The notes under the pieces are model-generated. The model searched no databases and was not told where the DNA came from. It saw only the letters and a list, made by a program, of their open reading frames with translations. The position numbers were made by a program, and so were the translations under genes. DNA of 64,000 nt from Actinomadura nitritigenes. GTDB lineage: Bacteria; Actinomycetota; Actinomycetes; Streptosporangiales; Streptosporangiaceae. Numbering within the stretch: the first letter of the stretch is position 1; every line of letters begins with the position of its first letter. Shown piece by piece: positions 60,318 to 64,000 of the stretch. The stretch covers positions 248,001-312,000 of the forward strand of contig NZ_JAGEOK010000008.1 of assembly GCF_017573545.1 (NCBI RefSeq), read 5' to 3'.

Positions 60318-60926
60318 ATGGATCTCGTCGAGCGCTGGACCGCGCTGGCCGGCCCCCACACCCGGCACATCGGGACCGAGCTGGACAAGCGGTACGGCGA
60401 GCCGCATCGCAAGTACCACACCCGCGAGCACCTCACCGCCGTCCTCGACCTGGTGGACGAGCTCGCCGGCGACGCCGCGGACCCCGGCGCCGTCCGGCTC
60501 GCCGCCTGGTTCCACGACGCCGTCTACGACCCCGAGCGCGCCGACAACGAGGAGCGCAGCGCCCGCCTCGCCGCCCGCATGCTCGCCGACACCGACCTGC
60601 CCGCGGCGACGGTCGACGAGGTCGTCCGGCTCGTCGTGCTGACCGTCACCCACGCGCCCGAGCCCGGCGACCGCAACGGCCAGGTGCTCTGCGACGCCGA
60701 CCTCGCCGTCCTCGGCGCCGACCCCGACCGGTACGCCGCCTACGCCGCCGCCGTCCGCGAGGAGTACGGCTTCGTCCCCGAGGACCTCTTCCGCGCCGGG
60801 CGCGCCGAAGTGCTCAACAGCCTTCTCGCCCTCCCGCACCTGTTCCACACCGCCACGGCCCGCGAACGCTACGAGCAGCGCGCGCGCCGCAACATCGAGA
60901 CCGAGCTGATGCTCCTCAGCGCCTGA
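60318..60926 (+). CDS. HD-domain metal-dependent phosphohydrolase-like protein (COG4339 type)
   Basis: 202 residues from ATG 60318, with GGGAGGA upstream. YGEPHRKYHTREHLTAVLDL supplies the first His, LAAWFHDAVYDP the HD pair and VLCDADLAVLGADPDRYAAY the last Asp. These proteins are predicted to cleave a phosphate ester; no substrate is known. Divergent from the siderophore operon. The link to iron is positional only. Confidence 0.85.
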   Translation: MDLVERWTALAGPHTRHIGTELDKRYGEPHRKYHTREHLTAVLDLVDELAGDAADPGAVRLAAWFHDAVYDPERADNEERSARLAARMLADTDLPAATVDEVVRLVVLTVTHAPEPGDRNGQVLCDADLAVLGADPDRYAAYAAAVREEYGFVPEDLFRAGRAEVLNSLLALPHLFHTATARERYEQRARRNIETELMLLSA

Positions 60927-60995
60927 CCGATCAGCACCTGCCGATCAGCACCTGCCGATCAGCACCTACCGGTCGGCGCCACCGATCAGCGCCTG
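60927..60995. repeat. 14-bp tandem repeat spanning two gene ends
   Basis: ccgatcagcacctg at 60927-60940 and 60941-60954, then ccgatcagcaccta at 60955-60968, and a fourth diverged copy ccgatcagcgcctg at 60982-60995. The single G-to-A change in copy three creates the stop codon of the minus-strand DUF4031 gene. Confidence 0.85.
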
Positions 60996-61283
60996 ACCGA
61001 CGCCCGAACCCGCCGCGGGCCGCCGCCGGACCGCCTTCCTGCGCCGCAACCCCGCACGGGTCAGACGCAGGAGCAGCTCCTGGCACCCCACCGCCTCCGC
61101 ACCCTGCGAGACCGCCGCCTCGTACAGCTCGGACGGCACGTCGTAATGGTCGCGGTCGAACGCCCGCACCGGCATGCCGAGCCCGGCGGCGAACGCGTGC
61201 AGCTCCTCGTACGACACGTCGCTCACCATGTGCGACCACACCCGCCCGCGCGCGGGCCACAACGGCGGATCGATGAGGATCAA
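60966..61283 (-). CDS. DUF4031 family protein
   Basis: 105 residues from TTG 61283; AGGAGGAG two nt upstream supports this start. ILIDPPLWPARGRVWSHMVS, DVSYEELHAFAAGLGMPVRA and FDRDHYDVPSELYEAAVSQG are the DUF4031 pattern (short nuclease- or ligand-like domain of unknown role). The last residues LIGGADR and the stop fall in a 14-bp repeat array. Confidence 0.83.
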   Translation of the reverse strand: MILIDPPLWPARGRVWSHMVSDVSYEELHAFAAGLGMPVRAFDRDHYDVPSELYEAAVSQGAEAVGCQELLLRLTRAGLRRRKAVRRRPAAGSGVGQALIGGADR

Positions 61284-61339
61284 AGCTCCTCCTGGGGGGC
61301 CGACGGAACAGGATCCCTTACAGTGCCTGACAGTACGAC

Positions 61340-62755
61340 ATGCGAAGGGGCATGCAGTTGACCGAGCGAGACCAGGAAATCGTCCAGTACATCGAGGCCG
61401 GCCGCGACCGGTTCATCGCCGACCTCAAGGAGTGGCTGGCGATACCGTCCGTGTCAGGGGACCCCGCCTACGCCACCGAGGTGCGGCGGTCCGCCGGATG
61501 GCTCGCGGACTACCTGCGCGGGCAGGGATTCCCCACCGTGGAGATCTGGGACACCCCCGGCCTGCCGGCCGTGTACGCCGAATGGCCCGCCGCCGACCCG
61601 TCCGCCCCGACCGTCCTGGTCTACGGGCACCACGACGTGCAGCCGGTGGAGCCGCTGTCCGAATGGGACACCGCGCCGTTCGAGCCCGTCGAGAAGGACG
61701 GGCGGCTCATCGGCCGCGGCGCGTCCGACGACAAGGGCCAGGTGTTCTTCCACACCCTCGGCATCCGCGCCGCGCTCGCCGCGTCCGGCGCCGACGCCCC
61801 GCCCGTCACCGTCAAGCTGCTCGTCGAGGGGGAGGAGGAGTCCGGCTCCGTGCACTTCGCCGGGCTGCTGCGCGACCGCCGCGACCGGCTCGGCTGCGAC
61901 GCGATCGTCATCAGCGACACCACCATGTGGGCCGCGGACGTCCCGTCGATGTGCACCGGCATGCGCGGCCTCACCGAGGCCGAGGTCACCCTCCGCGGCC
62001 CGTCCTCGGACCTGCACTCCGGGTCGTTCGGCGGCGCCGTCCCGAACCCGCTGCACGCCATGGCGACGCTGATGGCCGCGCTGCACGACGCCGACGGCCG
62101 CGTCACCCTCCCCGGCTTCTACGACGACGTCGTCCCGCTGACCGACGAGGAGCGCGCGCTCTTCGCCAAGCTCCCGTTCGACGAGGCGGAATGGCTGCGC
62201 ACCGCCGGCGGGAGCCGCGCCGCCTACGGCGAGAAGGGCTACACCACCCTGGAGCGCGTCTGGGCGCGCCCGACCGCCGAGATCAACGGCATGTGGGGCG
62301 GTCACACCGGCCCCGGCGGCAAGACGATCGTCCCCCGCGAGGCGCACGCCAAGATCTCCTTCCGGCTCGTCGCCGTCCAGGACCCCGCCAAGGTACAGCA
62401 GGCGTTCCGGGACTGGGTCGCCGCCAACACCCCCTACGGCGTCGAGGCCGAGGTGCACGTCCCCGGCGGCGGCGTCCGGCCCTGCTTCTCCCCGATCGAC
62501 TCGCCCGGCGTCACGGCCGCCCGCCGCGCCATGGAGCGCGCGTTCGGCCGCGAGGTCCTGTTCACCCGCGAGGGCGGCAGCGGCCCCGAGGCCGACCTCG
62601 CCGACGTCCTCGACGCGCCGCTGATCTTCGTCGCGGTCGGGCTCGACGACGACCGGATCCACGCGCCGAACGAGAAGGTCGAGGTCTCCCTGCTGCTCAA
62701 GGGCGCCGAGACCGCCGCCTACCTGTGGGAAGAACTCGCCGCCGCGCTCCGCTGA
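61340..62755 (+). CDS. M20-family metallopeptidase/dipeptidase
   Basis: 471 residues from ATG 61340 (ATG 61352 is also possible). Metal ligands and catalysis: VYGHHDVQPV (His97/98, Asp99), GRGASDDKGQ (Asp131 bridging), VEGEEESGS (Glu165/166), dimer-domain ISFRLVAVQDP and HAPNEKVEV (His). The fold is that of CNDP/PepV-like dipeptidases. Cytoplasmic cleavage of dipeptides, or an N-acyl amino-acid deacylase. Monocistronic or cotranscribed with the NUDIX gene. Confidence 0.9.
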   Translation: MRRGMQLTERDQEIVQYIEAGRDRFIADLKEWLAIPSVSGDPAYATEVRRSAGWLADYLRGQGFPTVEIWDTPGLPAVYAEWPAADPSAPTVLVYGHHDVQPVEPLSEWDTAPFEPVEKDGRLIGRGASDDKGQVFFHTLGIRAALAASGADAPPVTVKLLVEGEEESGSVHFAGLLRDRRDRLGCDAIVISDTTMWAADVPSMCTGMRGLTEAEVTLRGPSSDLHSGSFGGAVPNPLHAMATLMAALHDADGRVTLPGFYDDVVPLTDEERALFAKLPFDEAEWLRTAGGSRAAYGEKGYTTLERVWARPTAEINGMWGGHTGPGGKTIVPREAHAKISFRLVAVQDPAKVQQAFRDWVAANTPYGVEAEVHVPGGGVRPCFSPIDSPGVTAARRAMERAFGREVLFTREGGSGPEADLADVLDAPLIFVAVGLDDDRIHAPNEKVEVSLLLKGAETAAYLWEELAAALR

Positions 62756-62770
62756 ACCTGGAGGCAGGTC

Positions 62771-62815
62771 CGGCGGAGACAGGCCCGACGGAGACAGGCC
62801 CGGCAGAGATGGGCC
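62771..62815 (+). repeat. Three 15-bp tandem repeats between the M20 and NUDIX genes
   Basis: cggcggagacaggcc, cgacggagacaggcc and cggcagagatgggcc follow each other at 62771, 62786 and 62801; the last precedes the NUDIX ribosome-binding site AGGGAGAAGGAG. Confidence 0.8.
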
Positions 62816-62831
62816 AGGGAGAAGGAGCCCG

Positions 62832-63749
62832 ATGACGGTGACCGAAGGACCGCTCGAGTGGCTGGCGCTCGCGCGCGGCACGCTCGACCGGGTCGCGCTG
62901 AAGCGGCGCGACGACGCGTGGCTCGCCGCCGCGTGGGCCGACCCGGCGACGCGGGTCCTGGTCGTCCAGGACGGGCGGACGCTCGTCACCCACCGGCCCG
63001 AGCCGGCGCTCGTGTTCGTCGCGCCCGCGCAGGCCCCGGACGGCGACCGGTGGCTGCTCGGCGTCGACGAGGCCGGCACCGCCTACTTCGGCGTGCCCGG
63101 CGAGCTGCCCGCGGTCGACGGCGCCGAGCCGGCCGGGCTGCGCCGCGTCGGCGCGCTGCTCCCCGACCGCGACTCCGGCCTGCTCACGCACGCCGTCGCG
63201 CTGGAGCACTGGCACCGCACCCACCGGTTCTGCCCCCGCTGCGGCACGGAGACCCGCGTCACGTCCGCCGGGCACGTCCGGGCCTGCCCCGTGGACGGCT
63301 CCCAGCACTTCCCCCGCGTCGACCCCGCCGTGATCATGCTGGTCACCGACGCCGACGACCGGATCCTGCTGGCCCGCGGCCCGCAGTGGCCCGCCGACCG
63401 CCGCTCGATCCTCGCCGGGTTCGTCGAGCCCGGCGAGTCGCTGGAGCAGGCCGTCGCGCGGGAGGTGGAGGAGGAGGTCGGCCTCGCCGTGCAGGACGTC
63501 CGCTACCTCGGCAGCCAGCCGTGGCCGCTGCCGCAGAGCCTGATGCTCGGCTTCACCGCCACGGCCGACGGCACCCTCCCGCTGCGCCCCGACCCCGAGG
63601 AGATCCTCGACGCCGGCTGGTACACCCGCGACGAGCTGCGCGCCGCGATCGAGGCGAAGGAGATCGTCGCCCCCGGCCCCCTGTCCATCGCCGCCCAGCT
63701 CATCATGCGCTGGTACGGCGGCGACCTCCCCCACATGCCCGCGTTCTGA
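62832..63749 (+). CDS. nudC: NAD(+) diphosphatase-type NUDIX hydrolase (NudC family)
   Basis: 305 residues, ATG with AGGGAGAAGGAG upstream. Zinc-ribbon remnant CPRCG (134-138) and Cys152; the fourth ligand Cys of NudC is not evident (CPVDGSQHFPR). NUDIX box GFVEPGESLEQAVAREVEEE then VG (196-217) fits GX5EX7REUXEEXGU. The NudC-specific motif SQPWPLPQSLM follows. It hydrolyses NADH/NAD to NMN and AMP and in some bacteria removes NAD caps from RNA. Confidence 0.9.
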   Translation: MTVTEGPLEWLALARGTLDRVALKRRDDAWLAAAWADPATRVLVVQDGRTLVTHRPEPALVFVAPAQAPDGDRWLLGVDEAGTAYFGVPGELPAVDGAEPAGLRRVGALLPDRDSGLLTHAVALEHWHRTHRFCPRCGTETRVTSAGHVRACPVDGSQHFPRVDPAVIMLVTDADDRILLARGPQWPADRRSILAGFVEPGESLEQAVAREVEEEVGLAVQDVRYLGSQPWPLPQSLMLGFTATADGTLPLRPDPEEILDAGWYTRDELRAAIEAKEIVAPGPLSIAAQLIMRWYGGDLPHMPAF

Positions 63750-63771
63750 CGGACGCGGACGGTAAGTTCAA

Positions 63772-63861
63772 GTCGCTCCCCGTGCATGCGGGGTTGGTCC
63801 ACAGACGGTCCCTACCGTCGTCTTGCCCGACGGATGCTCCCGGCGCACGCGGGGATGCGAA
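63772..63861 (+). CRISPR. Isolated type I-E-like CRISPR remnant: repeat, one spacer, degenerate terminal repeat
   Basis: Repeat 1 (63772-63800, 29 nt) begins gtcgctccccgtgcatgcgg and ends ggttggtcc, with stem CCCCGT/GCGGGG (one G-U). This is the form of actinobacterial type I-E repeats. Repeat 2 (63833-63861) has gctcccggcgcacgcggggat in the same register exactly 61 nt later; its last bases are lost. The 32-nt spacer lies at 63801-63832. A degenerate distal repeat is normal at the trailer end, and an AT-richer stretch (ggtaagttcaa) precedes repeat 1. No cas gene is in the window. It could be a solo array or a chance palindrome pair. Confidence 0.6.
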
Positions 63862-63892
63862 AGGCCCGCCGACCGAGCGGTCGGCGGGCCTT
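63861..63892. terminator. Bidirectional terminator
   Basis: A 14-bp perfect stem (63861-63874 with 63879-63892), loop gagc, between the convergent NUDIX and mycoredoxin-like genes. Confidence 0.88.
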
Positions 63893-63903
63893 CTCGTTCG
63901 GCG

Positions 63904-64000
63904 CTAGCCTGCGAGCTCCGCCAGACGACGCTTGACTTCCTTCGCGCTCGGATTGGTCGCGGAGGAGCCGTCGGGGAACAGGATTGTCGGGACGGTCTGG
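63904..64000 (-). CDS. Mycoredoxin/glutaredoxin-like protein, C-terminal end only
   Basis: The last 31 residues, QTVPTILFPDGSSATNPSAK and so on to the TAG stop, carry the TVPT cis-proline and FPDG motifs of mycoredoxin-1-like glutaredoxins. The active-site Cys would lie beyond the window edge. Such proteins reduce mycothiol-mixed disulfides. Confidence 0.75.
   Translation of the reverse strand, partial: QTVPTILFPDGSSATNPSAKEVKRRLAELAG

Overview
This is a very GC-rich window (third codon positions almost all G or C) from an actinobacterium. The gene content supports this: Ku with split LigD end-joining proteins, an AdnA/AdnB-type helicase-nuclease pair, a DUF3107 protein, mycosin-like subtilases, an IdeR/DmdR-type iron box, a mycoredoxin-like C-terminus and several leaderless or GTG/TTG starts. 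The edge of an enediyne gene cluster fits a filamentous actinomycete such as a Thermomonosporaceae or Streptomyces relative. The genus cannot be proven from the sequence alone. I saw no rRNA or tRNA gene, insertion sequence or integrase.

Layout. 1-3450: the 3' end of an enediyne-type iterative polyketide synthase (KR-DH-PPTase), its hotdog thioesterase and a methyltransferase, closed by a 21-bp-stem terminator. 3452-9634: alpha/beta hydrolase, GDPD-like phosphodiesterase, DEAD-box helicase (probable CTG start), transmembrane Ser/Thr kinase and a GlsB-type stress protein. 9831-16892: DUF3107, TetR, an acidic peptide, a flavin oxidoreductase missing one redox cysteine, LigD polymerase and ligase as separate genes divergent from Ku, an SGNH hydrolase and a small unknown. 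17137-21971: MMPL transporter and divergent TetR, MoeZ and a CsbD-like protein.

22119-27080: a bicistronic unit (four-cysteine membrane-anchored protein plus mycosin-like protease, joined by a 7-nt overlap) present twice in tandem, then an alkyltransferase-like protein. 27144-43112: a catabolic island. It holds a GGT-family Ntn hydrolase, RidA, aldehyde dehydrogenase, a heme-oxygenase-like diiron protein, two different Rieske ferredoxins, a ferredoxin reductase, an MFS carrier, a PucR regulator, a GlcG/HbpS-like protein and an amidase, bracketed by two paralogous large permeases. The gene set suggests uptake of a nitrogenous compound, amide or gamma-glutamyl cleavage, diiron oxygenation fed by a private electron chain, imine clearance by RidA and aldehyde oxidation. 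The substrate is unknown.

43346-50152: adnA and adnB; adnA carries an in-frame palindromic repeat insertion. 50259-54277: methyltransferase, small unknown, acyl-CoA synthetase, a frameshifted VOC gene and a DinB/MDMPI-like protein. 54258-60220: an iron-box-controlled NIS siderophore operon (ATP-grasp, two IucA/IucC synthetases, PLP decarboxylase, small unknown). 60318-64000: HD phosphohydrolase, DUF4031 protein, M20 peptidase and NudC-like NUDIX enzyme. After these come an isolated repeat-spacer-repeat resembling a type I-E CRISPR remnant, a terminator and the 3' end of a mycoredoxin-like gene.
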